Positions 26,644 to 35,306 of a stretch of 64,000 nucleotides of DNA are shown piece after piece. Both the position numbers and the translations under genes were made by a program. Source of the stretch: Lentimonas sp. CC4. GTDB lineage: Bacteria; Verrucomicrobiota; Verrucomicrobiia; Opitutales; Coraliomargaritaceae. Positions within the stretch are counted from its first letter, which is position 1. Every line of letters begins with the position of its first letter. The DNA lies in NCBI RefSeq assembly GCF_902728235.1, contig NZ_CACVBO010000002.1:744001-808000 (forward strand). Reading direction: 5' to 3'. The notes under the pieces are model-generated. The model did not search any database. It saw only the letters and a list, made by a program, of their open reading frames with translations, and was not told the origin of the DNA.

Positions 26644-28083
26644 TCACTTCTTTTTCTTCTTCGAGCTTGCTGTGGCGGGACCATAGTTTGGCTCGGTAGA
26701 AAGCGTTCGTCGATCCGCACCAAACGTGCGGGCATTTGCACCGAAGACACCATGGTCTCCGAGATCAGCGCGAGCCGAGTCTGCGAGTTTTGTTAACTGT
26801 GCGACAAGCTCCGGATATTGGGCAGCCACATCTGTGGTCTCGCTGATGTCTGCCTCCAAGTTATACAATCGCGCCTCTGTAATACGTATCGCATCGGATT
26901 TATCAATGTGTCGCTTCCAATTCGTCGCAATACTCCCCTTCACTGGCTCAGTGTGTGGCAAGATCAGTTTCCATTTACCTGAACGAACCGCTCTCAGGCA
27001 GTCGTGTTGATAATAAAAATAACTGCGGTCGATATCGACCACTTCACCGTGAATAAGCTCAGAGAGATCAACACCATCGATCACACGGTCAGTGGGAGCC
27101 ATAGTCCCCGCCAGCGTGGCGAGTGTCGGCATCAGGTCGATCGTGGCCGCGATGGCATCCGACTCGGTGCCCGCAGGAACCTTGCCCGGTGCGCGTATGA
27201 TACATGGCACCCGCAAGCCGCCTTCCCAGAAGGAAGTCTTGCCACTGCGCAGCGGCTCCGCATGACCTCCGTGATTCTTTCGAATCAGCCATGGCCCGTT
27301 GTCACTGGTAAAGATAATATAGGTCGTCTCATCGAGCCCGAGTGCGCTGACCTTATCGAGCACCCGACCGACATTGAAATCCAACTCTTCGATAACATCA
27401 CCATAAAGCCCGCCAGCTGACTTGCCTTTAAAGTCTTTAGAAGCCGCCAACTTGGTATGTGGCATCGTATGCGCCAAATAGACAAAAAACGGGGCATCTC
27501 GGTGCGCCTCAATAAATGTCAACGCCTCGTCAGTATAGCGTTCAGTCAGCATCGCCATATCCGCCTTGCGCTCAATCGTTTCGGTGCCACGGATCAGATT
27601 AACCGAACTGTCATTGCTCCCAGGTGTTCCAAAATAGGTATCAAATCCTTGATACGGCGGGAGTAGCTCCGTTTTGGCATGTGCCGGATTGTGCCCCGCC
27701 AAATCCCATTTGCCAAAGGCAGCTGTGGCATAGCCCTGCCCTTTCAACACTTCAGCAATCGTAATCTCGTCCGTGTGTAACTCAGGGTGAATCGAATTCG
27801 GGTCGTCTTGACGCGCTAGTCGCAGTGGGTAGCACCCGGTCATCAACGCAGCGCGTGAGGGTCCGCAAACGGTCTGCGCATAGAAGCTGGTAAAGCGCAT
27901 GCCCTCGTCCGCCATACGGTCAATGCGCGGCGTCTTAATATCTGGCGATCCGTAGCAGCCCAAATCCTGATAGCCCTGATCATCGGTAAAGATGATGATG
28001 AAATTTGGCCTGGTAGACTCCGCATGCGTCCATGCGGAGATCGAGAGTAATCCGAGCAATAAATAGGTGAGCTGTTTTTTCAT
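26644..28083 (-). CDS. S1-type sulfatase, Cys-type
   Basis: The 479-residue secreted sulfatase is taken from the ATG at 28081-28083, which gives the signal peptide MKKQLTYLLLGLLSISAWTH; a frame open to 28134 adds 17 residues without function. Metal-binding IIFTDDQGYQDLGCYG lies near residue 30-45, C73-G-P-S-R-AALMTG is the formylglycine site, and GKWDL, IIFTSDNGP and HGGHAEPLRSGKTSFWEGG are present. GKWDL has Asp where GKWHL is usual, and RKNHGG precedes the Lys/Trp block. The C-terminus ends in SSKKKKK. Desulfation of an exported oligosaccharide is expected. It is first in a two-gene unit with a GH117-like gene. Confidence 0.94.
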   Translation of the reverse strand: MKKQLTYLLLGLLSISAWTHAESTRPNFIIIFTDDQGYQDLGCYGSPDIKTPRIDRMADEGMRFTSFYAQTVCGPSRAALMTGCYPLRLARQDDPNSIHPELHTDEITIAEVLKGQGYATAAFGKWDLAGHNPAHAKTELLPPYQGFDTYFGTPGSNDSSVNLIRGTETIERKADMAMLTERYTDEALTFIEAHRDAPFFVYLAHTMPHTKLAASKDFKGKSAGGLYGDVIEELDFNVGRVLDKVSALGLDETTYIIFTSDNGPWLIRKNHGGHAEPLRSGKTSFWEGGLRVPCIIRAPGKVPAGTESDAIAATIDLMPTLATLAGTMAPTDRVIDGVDLSELIHGEVVDIDRSYFYYQHDCLRAVRSGKWKLILPHTEPVKGSIATNWKRHIDKSDAIRITEARLYNLEADISETTDVAAQYPELVAQLTKLADSARADLGDHGVFGANARTFGADRRTLSTEPNYGPATASSKKKKK

Positions 28084-28166
28084 TCTGTTGGGGATAATGG
28101 ATCGATACGACTGATTGCCGAGCGCACGGGGCACACTGACATTTCTTTCTAACTATAAGATCAAAG

Positions 28167-28213
28167 AGTATAGCTCAATCAAACCCAGAGCGCTATCACT
28201 GGTTTACGTGATA
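28167..28213 (-). promoter_or_regulatory. regulon-type promoter overlapping the end of the upstream sulfatase gene
   Basis: On the minus strand TATCACGTAAACCAGTGATA-GCG is followed by 18 bp and TATACT (28172-28167). The box includes the last codons and stop (GTA AAC CAG TGA) of the 28196-29740 gene. The centre TTTGATT and the 18-bp spacing are shared with the site at 31503-31549. Confidence 0.7.
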
Positions 28214-29740
28214 CTCTGATAGCAATGCCTCCATTGCTTCAACCACGTCTGGGTGCGATTCATACAAGTTGACCGTTTGACCTAAGTCCGTTTCAAGGTC
28301 GTATAATTGTGCCGGCGGCGCACCCTTTTTGATTCTACCTTTCTGGATATCGCTGTTGCTACGCCCCGTGTAAGTGACTGCTGGTGGGCCTGCGAATCCG
28401 TTTTGGCCGGGCTTCTTTCCCTTAAAGCCGGCACCGCCTTGAAAAGGAAGATACACCCATTTTCCCTTGCGCAGTGCCAGGTGCTGCTCCTGTCGCGCGG
28501 CAATGACAAGGTGCTCGCGAAGTGCCTGCGTAGGTTCTTCCAATAGAGCTGGCAGCGCATTGATACTGTCAGTGCCCGTTACCACTTGGCCAGTCAGTGC
28601 AGCAAACGTGGCAAACAAATCAACCGTGCTGATCAATTGCGACGACACCGTTCCCGGCTCAATGTTGCCAGCCCATGTAGCGATAAACGGCACACGGTGC
28701 CCCCCTTCCCATGCACTAAACTTATACCCCAATAACTCGCCGCTGCTATGATGCCCCAACTTGAAGGCCTCCTGCCCTGCATTACTAAACATCGCGCCAT
28801 TATCACTCGTTAGAATAATCAGCGTGTTATCTAACACACCTTGCGCCTCTAGGCTTTTCACAATCTGCCCGACAATCCAATCTAACTCATGGATCACATC
28901 GCCATACAGACCAGCCTCGCTAGTGCCGCGAAATTGCGGCGCAGGTGTGTAGGGGTGGTGAATTTGAACCGTCGAGTAATAGAGAAAAAAGGGCTGTGCC
29001 TCTTGCGACTCCATCCAGTCGATCGCCTTCTCGGTGAGCTGGGTGCCAACCGCATCGTCCTTGTAAATCGCATGCGCCTGCACTGCCCCACTAAAGACGT
29101 TGTCAGAGCGCTGACCCGCTTCTGGCGAAATCGGTGTGAGTGGTGTCGCTTGCTTCGACGCTTTGGGCCCAATATAGACCAACGGATCTGCTGGATCATA
29201 CCCAACGATCTGGTCATTTTCCACATAGACAAACGGACTCACACTATTGCCCACAGGCAGTCCAAAGAAGTAATCAAAGCCGAGTTGCAACGGCCCAAAC
29301 TGCAGCAGCTTCGGCCAATCGTTGCCACCTTCGCCAAACCCTAATTGCCAGTTGCCGATCATCGCAGTCGCATAGCCCATTGTTTTAAACAGGTCCGCGA
29401 TCGTTGCTTGCTCCACAGCGATCAGCAGCGGCGAATTATTTCGAGCCGGAGCCCACAGACCTTTTCCATTCAATGCACGAATAGGATACTCCCCGGTCAA
29501 CAGCGCGTAGCGCGACGGAGAGCTCGCAGCGGAAGCCGAATGAGCATCCACGAACATACGGCCATTCGCGGCTAAGTCGTCGATGTTGGGTGTGCTTACT
29601 TTGGTGGCACCATAGCACCCCAAATCGCCATACCCAAGATCCTCCGCCACGATTAGGACGACATTCGGAGGCGTTGTCTCGGCATTCAAAAAGAGCGCCG
29701 AGGCCATGAGAGACAAACAGCTTAGTATTTTAAAATTCAT
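28196..29740 (-). CDS. S1-type sulfatase with Ser at the formylglycine position
   Basis: This 514-residue protein has the signal peptide MNFKILSCLSLMASALFLNA. It has the metal-binding VLIVAEDLGYGDLGCYG and LTSDNGAMFSNAG blocks, the HSSGELLGYKFSAWEGGHRV block, and the C-terminal NSDIQKGRIKKGAPPAQLYD seen in two other sulfatases here (38156-39724, 50376-51980). The motif reads S73-S-P-S-R where those relatives have C-S/T-P-S-R. Ser-type sulfatases are known and are converted to formylglycine by radical-SAM anSME, so activity is possible; an inactive paralogue is the alternative. No maturase gene is in the window. Upstream is inverted-repeat element C, not the regulon promoter. Confidence 0.92.
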   Translation of the reverse strand: MNFKILSCLSLMASALFLNAETTPPNVVLIVAEDLGYGDLGCYGATKVSTPNIDDLAANGRMFVDAHSASAASSPSRYALLTGEYPIRALNGKGLWAPARNNSPLLIAVEQATIADLFKTMGYATAMIGNWQLGFGEGGNDWPKLLQFGPLQLGFDYFFGLPVGNSVSPFVYVENDQIVGYDPADPLVYIGPKASKQATPLTPISPEAGQRSDNVFSGAVQAHAIYKDDAVGTQLTEKAIDWMESQEAQPFFLYYSTVQIHHPYTPAPQFRGTSEAGLYGDVIHELDWIVGQIVKSLEAQGVLDNTLIILTSDNGAMFSNAGQEAFKLGHHSSGELLGYKFSAWEGGHRVPFIATWAGNIEPGTVSSQLISTVDLFATFAALTGQVVTGTDSINALPALLEEPTQALREHLVIAARQEQHLALRKGKWVYLPFQGGAGFKGKKPGQNGFAGPPAVTYTGRSNSDIQKGRIKKGAPPAQLYDLETDLGQTVNLYESHPDVVEAMEALLSEYHVNQ

Positions 29741-29797
29741 GAGTTGTTCGCTTTTGCTGCTGGCATATGAATCATTTCAGGGGAAAAGGACCCCAGG

Positions 29798-29948
29798 ATT
29801 TTTAACCACCCGTTCCCTACGGTCACTAGAGGACACAGAGAGCACTGAGCCAATCAGACGTTTTTCAAATATCAGCTTGTAGCTCGAAATTTTAGCGATG
29901 TAAGCTCTGTGCTCTCAGTGTCCTCTAGCGCAGCGGGTGGTTAAAAAT
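29798..29948. repeat. inverted-repeat element, family C, copy 2
   Basis: The arms TTTTTAACCACCCGTTCCCT-ACGG...AGAGGACACAGAGAGCAC and GTGCTCTCAGTGTCCTCTAG-CGCAGCGGGTGGTTAAAAA pair over about 45 bp around a 50-bp centre. It is 151 bp, non-coding, between two sulfatase genes. Confidence 0.8.
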
Positions 29949-30000
29949 AAAACGAACCTAAGTGTGCCAGCAAAGATCGTCACAGGGAATGAAATGACGA

Positions 30001-31437
30001 TTACTTAAGGCTCAGCGGCACCGGATTTTCAACTGTGATTGTTGGGCGGACTCCAGCGGTCATTTCTGTCTCAAACCCTGCCATCGCAACCTTAAGTTGC
30101 TGAACAATTTCAGGGTGCTTGGTCGCGACATTTCTCTTCTCACGAATATCATCGTCCAAATTGTAGAGCGCTTCTTTGCCATCGACGATGCGTAACTTCC
30201 AAGACTTCCAGCGCACGGCCTCAAGCACGCCCCAATGCGCATAGAAGAAATACTCGTGTGGACTCTCTGCGCCCTCAGTTAGGGTGGGCATCATGTCTTT
30301 GCCATCAATTACGAGATCCGCTGGCAATTGAGCTCCGCTGAGTTTTGCGAACGTAGGAAGCACGTCCATTGCAGTGAGTAGTTCATCGTTATCACTGCCT
30401 GCAGGAATTCCGGCTGGCCAGCGGATTACAGTCGGCACGCGTTGACCGCCCTCCAAAGTGCTCCCCTTTTTGCCACTCAAAGGCTTGGCAGAACCTTTGC
30501 TGGGTCCGTTATCAGACGTATACAGCACGATGGTATTCTCATCAATCCCCTCCTCTTTGAGTGTATTCAGAATCTCTCCAACCGACCAATCGATCTCAAA
30601 CATGGCCTCTGAAAAAATACCTGGCTTCCCTTTGCCATTGGTTTTGCGTTCTTGCGCATACGCCTTCTTAATTTCAGGCGAAGCCGCGAGCGGCCCGTGT
30701 GGTAAGGGATGCGCGACATAAAGGAAGAAGTGGTCGTCCTTGTTGCGTTGGATAAAATCGACTGCGCGCTCAGTGATGCGGCGCGTTAGGTAGTTGGCAT
30801 TTGGCTCCAGCTCAATGACGGTTTCACCTTCCAGCAGTGGTAGCGGTGGAAAATTAAAGAATTTCTGCCTCGGGTGCTTTGGGTGAATGTCGTGACTGTA
30901 GGGAATGCCAAAATATTCCTCAAAGCCCTGGCGGGTCGGCAAAAACTCAGGCTGGTCCCCCAGGTGCCATTTGCCGAACATCCCGGTTTTGTAGCCAGCA
31001 GATTGCGCGACTTCGGCGATCGTTAGCTCGTCCGGACTGAGTCCACGTCCATCGCCAGCCAAACAGACGGGAAACTTTCTACCCTTGGGAAGATGCGGCA
31101 TATCAATCTCTAGCGAAGACGGCACATCCATATCAATGCGTGCAGGGTAGCAACCCGTCATCAGCGCAGCGCGCGACGGCGTGCAGAGCGGTGCGGCCAC
31201 ATAGAAACTAGTCAGCCGCGCACCCTCTTCTGCCATCTGATCGATGTTTGGCGTGGTAACATGCTTTCCACCAAAACAGCTCAGATCGGCGTAGCCCTGA
31301 TCGTCGGTGAAGATGATGATCAAATTCGGTTTGCCCTGCGCGGCCGTTGTTGAATCCGCGGTTTCAGCATTCGCGAGCAGGGCCGACGCGACCATCGCAA
31401 GCATTCCGGCTAACGAGTAAGTGAGTTTTCGTTTCAT
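30001..31437 (-). CDS. S1-type sulfatase, Cys-type
   Basis: This 478-residue secreted sulfatase has the signal peptide MKRKLTYSLAGMLAMVASAL-LANA. IIIFTDDQGYADLSCFGGKH is the metal-binding start and C85-T-P-S-R-AALMTG the formylglycine site. GKWHLGDQPEFLPTRQGFEE, YVAHPLPHGPLA and LYTSDNGPSKGSAKPLSGKK are typical of the family. It is closely related to the truncated sulfatase at 33400-34629 and gives the measure of what that gene has lost. It is a single-gene unit with its own promoter at 31503-31549; repeat C lies downstream. Confidence 0.95.
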   Translation of the reverse strand: MKRKLTYSLAGMLAMVASALLANAETADSTTAAQGKPNLIIIFTDDQGYADLSCFGGKHVTTPNIDQMAEEGARLTSFYVAAPLCTPSRAALMTGCYPARIDMDVPSSLEIDMPHLPKGRKFPVCLAGDGRGLSPDELTIAEVAQSAGYKTGMFGKWHLGDQPEFLPTRQGFEEYFGIPYSHDIHPKHPRQKFFNFPPLPLLEGETVIELEPNANYLTRRITERAVDFIQRNKDDHFFLYVAHPLPHGPLAASPEIKKAYAQERKTNGKGKPGIFSEAMFEIDWSVGEILNTLKEEGIDENTIVLYTSDNGPSKGSAKPLSGKKGSTLEGGQRVPTVIRWPAGIPAGSDNDELLTAMDVLPTFAKLSGAQLPADLVIDGKDMMPTLTEGAESPHEYFFYAHWGVLEAVRWKSWKLRIVDGKEALYNLDDDIREKRNVATKHPEIVQQLKVAMAGFETEMTAGVRPTITVENPVPLSLK

Positions 31438-31502
31438 TCTGTTTGGGATAAATGGGATATTGGTCGCGCAAGATTGCTATAGTCCTGACTTCAACTCTTG
31501 TC

Positions 31503-31549
31503 AGTATAACAGAATCAAACTGAGATCACTATCACTGAAATGGGTGATA
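31503..31549 (-). promoter_or_regulatory. regulon-type promoter of sulfatase gene
   Basis: On the minus strand TATCACCCATTTCAGTGATA-GTG is followed by 18 bp and TATACT (31508-31503). It has the same 18-bp variant, with TTTGATT in the spacer, as 28167-28213. Confidence 0.7.
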
Positions 31550-31757
31550 TGTTCCACAACGTGACACAGGCATTTTATCTGTCCAATTGGAGTCAGCGCC
31601 TTTCACGTAGCCTCTGACTTCGTGCGCTTAGCGCCTTTTTGAATCAGAACTTAAGCGCTTAACCGTAGAATGAATTTAGCCACGAAAAGGCGCAAAAAAG
31701 CACAAAAAGAAACGCCGCTTCGACCGTCCACACGATGACCTCAACGTGAAAGCCGTA

Positions 31758-32900
31758 GCGTAAAGATTCATCGAACGTTCATCTCCAACGCATTGTTAAC
31801 CACCCGCTCCCGATAGTCACTGGAGGGCACAGAGCCACGGAGCCTGAACGACGCCAAAGAGCACGACGAAAATTTACGCGACGCCATCTACGGACTTTGT
31901 TAGGCATCAAGAAACCGTGGCCTACCGAGCACAGCGACACTTTATTATGTCCTTGGGTGCAAGCGCAGGCGAAGCTATTTGGCAGCCGGGAAAATCCACA
32001 TAAGACACTGATCATCAGCTCCTAGATTCTGCCTTCGAACTACTCTTTTAAGATTCATCGAACGTCCCCGCCCAACCAACTAATTCCAAACTAAAGCTCG
32101 GCATTGTCTAACCGCAGATTGCGCAGATGGACACAGATTCTTACAACGTGGCGATCGACCTAACAGACCCGAAGCACCGAGCCCAAGTGTCGCGGTCCCA
32201 GGAACTGGTTTCGGCCACAGACCCAAGCACCGAGCTTAAGTGTAGCGGAGCCAGTAACTGGTTTCGGCCCGTTGCATTTGCGAAGTCTCACGCCCGCTAC
32301 GCTCAAGGCACAAAGCCCAGACAACTGCCACTGAAAGGCTACGCACCCTCTGCCTTTGTGCGCTTCGTGACACAGTGAGACACCTCATTCCTTTTGCCTC
32401 AAGCCGTGACACAGACATTCCTGTCTGTCCACCGAGCACAAGCCACCGAGCCAAAGCCACCGAGCACAATCCTCCGAGCCAAAGCCGTAGCGCGAAGATT
32501 CATCGAACGTCTCAACCGAACCAACGTATTCCAAACTCAGGCTCTGTATTGTCTAACCGCAGATTTCGCAGATGGACGCAGATTATTACAACATATCAAT
32601 CGACCTAACAGAGTCTCAGTAAGCGGAACCAAGACTAGTCTGGGCATAGCTTCTTCGAAGCCTGAACCAGTTTCGGCCTGTTGCACAACCAAAGAATCTG
32701 CCCGCTAAGACACGCCAAGTATACGCCAAGTATACACCAAGCTCAGACAACATCGTAGCGTGAAGATTCATCCTCAAGTCTCAACTCTCAGCCCTCAAGT
32801 CTCCCTCCGTCGGGGCTTTCCTCGCCCTAGATCATGAGCTTGTCGAATGAGGAAGACCGCACCGTGCAAGAAGCTCCAACCACACCAAGACTCACGAAGT
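31758..32900. repeat. degenerate repeat region (families B and C plus direct repeats)
   Basis: About 1.1 kb without a supported gene. It contains a half copy of family C (about 31795-31850), a reverse copy of family B (about 31860-32056) and a direct repeat of about 120 bp (32048-32170 and 32490-32615) with AAGATTCATCGAACGT and GTCTAACCGCAGATT. It also has many short ACCGAGC(A/C)AAGCC reiterations near 32430-32490. Open frames here follow the repeats and look non-coding. The region looks like accumulated repeat debris. Confidence 0.6.
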
Positions 32901-33005
32901 AACAACACCCTACGCATCCTTACACTTCGTGAGCTTCGTGCCTTCGTGAGAGCCCAATTCGTTTTAATCCCCAAGCCGTGACATAAGACTTAAAAAGGAG
33001 ACTTA

Positions 33006-33055
33006 AAAAGGGGTCATTACGTAGGTGTCTATATGTAAATATACGGAATGACCCC
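33006..33055. repeat. GGGGTCATT inverted repeat
   Basis: AAGGGGTCATTACGTA and TACGGAATGACCCCTT face each other across about 20 bp. Such GGGGTCATT hairpins often flank REP-associated (Y1) transposase genes, but none is present here. A gene remnant begins at its right edge. Confidence 0.55.
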
Positions 33056-33058
33056 TTC

Positions 33059-33283
33059 TGGATTCCTGAATGGAAGAAAAAGGAAATTATTGAGATCGAT
33101 GGACAGAAATGGATCTTCCTCGAAATGACGTCAAATGCCGTGGATGCAGACATCTACAATATCATGCTAATCACTGGGCTGAACGGTCAGATGCTCGCCT
33201 TTAACTTTAATTCAACTAAAAGCGATTTTCCAAAATACGAAAATTCGCTTCGAGAAAGCATTAAATCGATCAAACTAAAATAA
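33059..33283 (+). pseudogene. 5'-truncated gene remnant
   Basis: The 74 codons are open to a TAA at 33281-33283 and read as good protein sequence: WIPEWKKKEIIEIDGQKWIF, EMTSNAVDADIYNIMLITGL and YENSLRESIKSIKLK. The frame has no start codon and begins exactly beside the GGGGTCATT hairpin, so the front was probably removed by that element. The sequence resembles the C-terminal half of small PsbP/DcrB-like proteins, a weak guess. Confidence 0.5.
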
Positions 33284-33396
33284 TAGCGGACCAGTCAGAG
33301 CACTCAATTTCGCTAATGTTCCATTAACTATCTTCTACGTTGCAGAAGAAAGGAACCCAGATTTTTTAACCGCTGAATTTCACTTAAACGGAAAAA

Positions 33397-33564
33397 GGGT
33401 CATGTAATTACCTTTGTGGTTGGCATAGTTTCATCAAAAAGGTGTGGCAGTTCAACATGGACAACCCAGACGCAGTTTACCGATACATGTCCGAATTCAA
33501 AAAAGACCGAGGCCACAAAGAGGAGGCTTTCAGAGAACTGACCACAAAGGTAATGACATGACCC
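33397..33564. mobile_element. 168-bp inverted-repeat element inserted in a sulfatase gene
   Basis: The ends GGGTCATGTAATTACCTTTG-TGGT and ACCACAAAGGTAATGACATG-ACCC are 24-bp inverted repeats with one mismatch. Inside, on the plus strand, a 34-codon frame (33457-33561) starts MDNPDAVYRYMSEFKKDRGH and ends in the right repeat. It may be a remnant of a larger element's protein. There is no transposase, so it is a MITE-like or solo element. It ends the sulfatase frame at 33400-34629. Confidence 0.75.
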
Positions 33565-34629
33565 CATCAGCCTCTTCATAAGCTTAGCAAATGTGGGGAG
33601 CAGGTCCATCGTGCTCATAATTTCCGAATTGTCCTTACCAGCTGGTATCTGGGCAGGCCAGCGCACTACGGTGGGCACTCGCACTCCACCCTCAAGTATC
33701 TTACCCTTACCGCCCGACAATGGTTTCGGTGAACCGACCATAGGGCCGTTGTCGCTTGAGAAGATAACAAAGGTATTATCGTCAATGCCGTGTTCCTTGA
33801 GTGCCTTAAGGATTTCGCCTACCGACCAATCAATTTCATTAATCGCATAAGGATAAATCCCGTCTCTCACTTTGCCCATACTCGGCGAGGCATCTTCTCG
33901 TGCAACCGCGGCGCGGAGCTTCTCGGGAACATCTTTCATGAAGTCCTCCGAGACCGCGAGCGGACGGTGCGGCATCGGATGTGCAAGGTAGATAAAGAAA
34001 GGCTCGTCATGATTCTTAGCGATGTAGTCGACCGCCTTTTCAGTGAATCGTTTGGTTAAATACGCAGGGTCAGGATTCACTTCGACGACTGTATTTCCCT
34101 CAAGCACAGGAAGTGGCGGGAAATTATACTTTTTGTTACCATGACGTGGATTGATGTCATGACTGTAAGGCAGACCAAAGAAGACATCGAAGCCTTGATC
34201 CATCGGCAACAGCCCGGGTTGGTCGCCGAGGTGCCACTTCCAAAACATCGCGGTTTGATAACCTGCTGAACGAGCCACTTCCGCAATTGTGATTTCATCA
34301 GGATGCAATCCATACGAATCACCCGCGAGACAGACACCACTGTTCATCCCGATTCTTTCAGCATGTGTGCCTGTCATCAGAGAAGCACGCGATGGAGTGC
34401 AAATCGGAGTGGACACATAGAAGTTAGTCAAACGCGCACCTTCGGCAGCCATCTGGTCAATATTGGGTGTCTTCACATGATCGCCACCAAAACAACCGAG
34501 GTCACCGTAGCCTTGGTCATCCGTGAAGATGATGATGAAATTTGGCTTAACAGATTCCGCCGCTGCAGGCTGCAGCCATAGAGCCGCGAGAGCGAGGCCG
34601 AGAGCCAAAGTAAAGTGGAACGTCTTCAT
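33400..34629 (-). CDS. S1-type sulfatase, C-terminally truncated by an inserted element
   Basis: Residues 1-24 are a signal peptide. FIIIFTDDQGYGDLGCFGGD, C77-T-P-S-R-ASLMTG, FSSDNGPMVGSPKPLSGGKG and VPTVVRWPAQIPAG match the sulfatase at 30001-31437 closely up to LLPTFAKL. After that, about 54 residues (SCHYLCGQFSESLLFVASVF etc.) come from the inverted-repeat element, whose far end supplies the stop codon. About 110 residues of the normal C-terminal domain are missing, so the product is probably unstable or inactive. GKWHL reads WKWHL here, another change. It is the last gene of the seven-gene run and starts 6 bp after the SGNH gene. Confidence 0.85.
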   Translation of the reverse strand: MKTFHFTLALGLALAALWLQPAAAESVKPNFIIIFTDDQGYGDLGCFGGDHVKTPNIDQMAAEGARLTNFYVSTPICTPSRASLMTGTHAERIGMNSGVCLAGDSYGLHPDEITIAEVARSAGYQTAMFWKWHLGDQPGLLPMDQGFDVFFGLPYSHDINPRHGNKKYNFPPLPVLEGNTVVEVNPDPAYLTKRFTEKAVDYIAKNHDEPFFIYLAHPMPHRPLAVSEDFMKDVPEKLRAAVAREDASPSMGKVRDGIYPYAINEIDWSVGEILKALKEHGIDDNTFVIFSSDNGPMVGSPKPLSGGKGKILEGGVRVPTVVRWPAQIPAGKDNSEIMSTMDLLPTFAKLMKRLMGSCHYLCGQFSESLLFVASVFFEFGHVSVNCVWVVHVELPHLFDETMPTTKVIT

Positions 34630-34635
34630 GAAATA

Positions 34636-35301
34636 TTAATCAACTAGTTTTGTGATTGTTGTAGCGATCGTTTTTGCAATTTGGCCTGCGCCCTGGGCGT
34701 TGGGGTGCACGCCATCTGGAAACAACGCCTTTTTGTCGCTCAATGCCGTATTGAGATTGATGATATTGACCCCCGCCTGAACCCCCACCTCAGAGATCAA
34801 AGGAATAATTTCATTTGTCAGGACGTCATCGGTCATCCCCTTGTGTTCAGTATAGATCGGAACCGGAATGCAGATCCACACCGTAGGCTTACTCTCTAAG
34901 TTCTGAAACGTGCGGATCAGCTCGACATAGTCCGCGACAAATTCCGACTTATGTTTTCCGATGTTCTGTGGCCGCGTATCATTCGTGCCTAACTGGATCA
35001 CTACCAGATCCGGCATGAATTGCATAGCAGCCTTAAACTGTGAGGTTTTCCAGTAAGGTGCATGCCCCTGCTTCAAGACTGTGGCACCGTTCTTACCAAA
35101 GTTTCCGACGCCCCAATGCTCGCCCAGTAAATCCTGCAGCTGAGCTGGATAGCTCTGTCCTGCCCGGTCCTTGATTCCGAAACCATAGGTGATGCTGTCG
35201 CCCACACAGGCGACGCGCCTCAGACCTTCAGCATGGACAACCATGCCAAAGACCAACAGCAGCAGACAGAAAGAGAAAAACCGTTTAAAATGACAAGTCA
35301 T
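34636..35301 (-). CDS. secreted SGNH/GDSL-family esterase (candidate polysaccharide deacetylase)
   Basis: This 221-residue protein has a signal peptide to about residue 24. The SGNH blocks are VACVGDSITYGFG (Ser nucleophile, block I), NFGKNGATV (block II, Gly), VVIQLGTNDTRP (block III, Asn) and FPDGVHPNAQG (block V, Asp-His). Enzymes of this fold remove acetyl or other acyl groups from sugars. In an operon of fucosidases and sulfatases it would plausibly deacetylate the polysaccharide (inference). It starts 5 bp after the GH116 gene in the same transcription unit. Confidence 0.92.
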   Translation of the reverse strand: MTCHFKRFFSFCLLLLVFGMVVHAEGLRRVACVGDSITYGFGIKDRAGQSYPAQLQDLLGEHWGVGNFGKNGATVLKQGHAPYWKTSQFKAAMQFMPDLVVIQLGTNDTRPQNIGKHKSEFVADYVELIRTFQNLESKPTVWICIPVPIYTEHKGMTDDVLTNEIIPLISEVGVQAGVNIINLNTALSDKKALFPDGVHPNAQGAGQIAKTIATTITKLVD

Positions 35302-35306
35302 CCTAT

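Noticed and set aside
32430-32490. possible CRISPR-like short repeats (ACCGAGCACAAGCC)
   Set aside because: Units are irregular, without spacers of constant length, and no cas gene is present.
31777-32708. several short frames in the repeat region
   Set aside because: All follow repeats B and C or the ACCGAGC reiterations; none has coding character.
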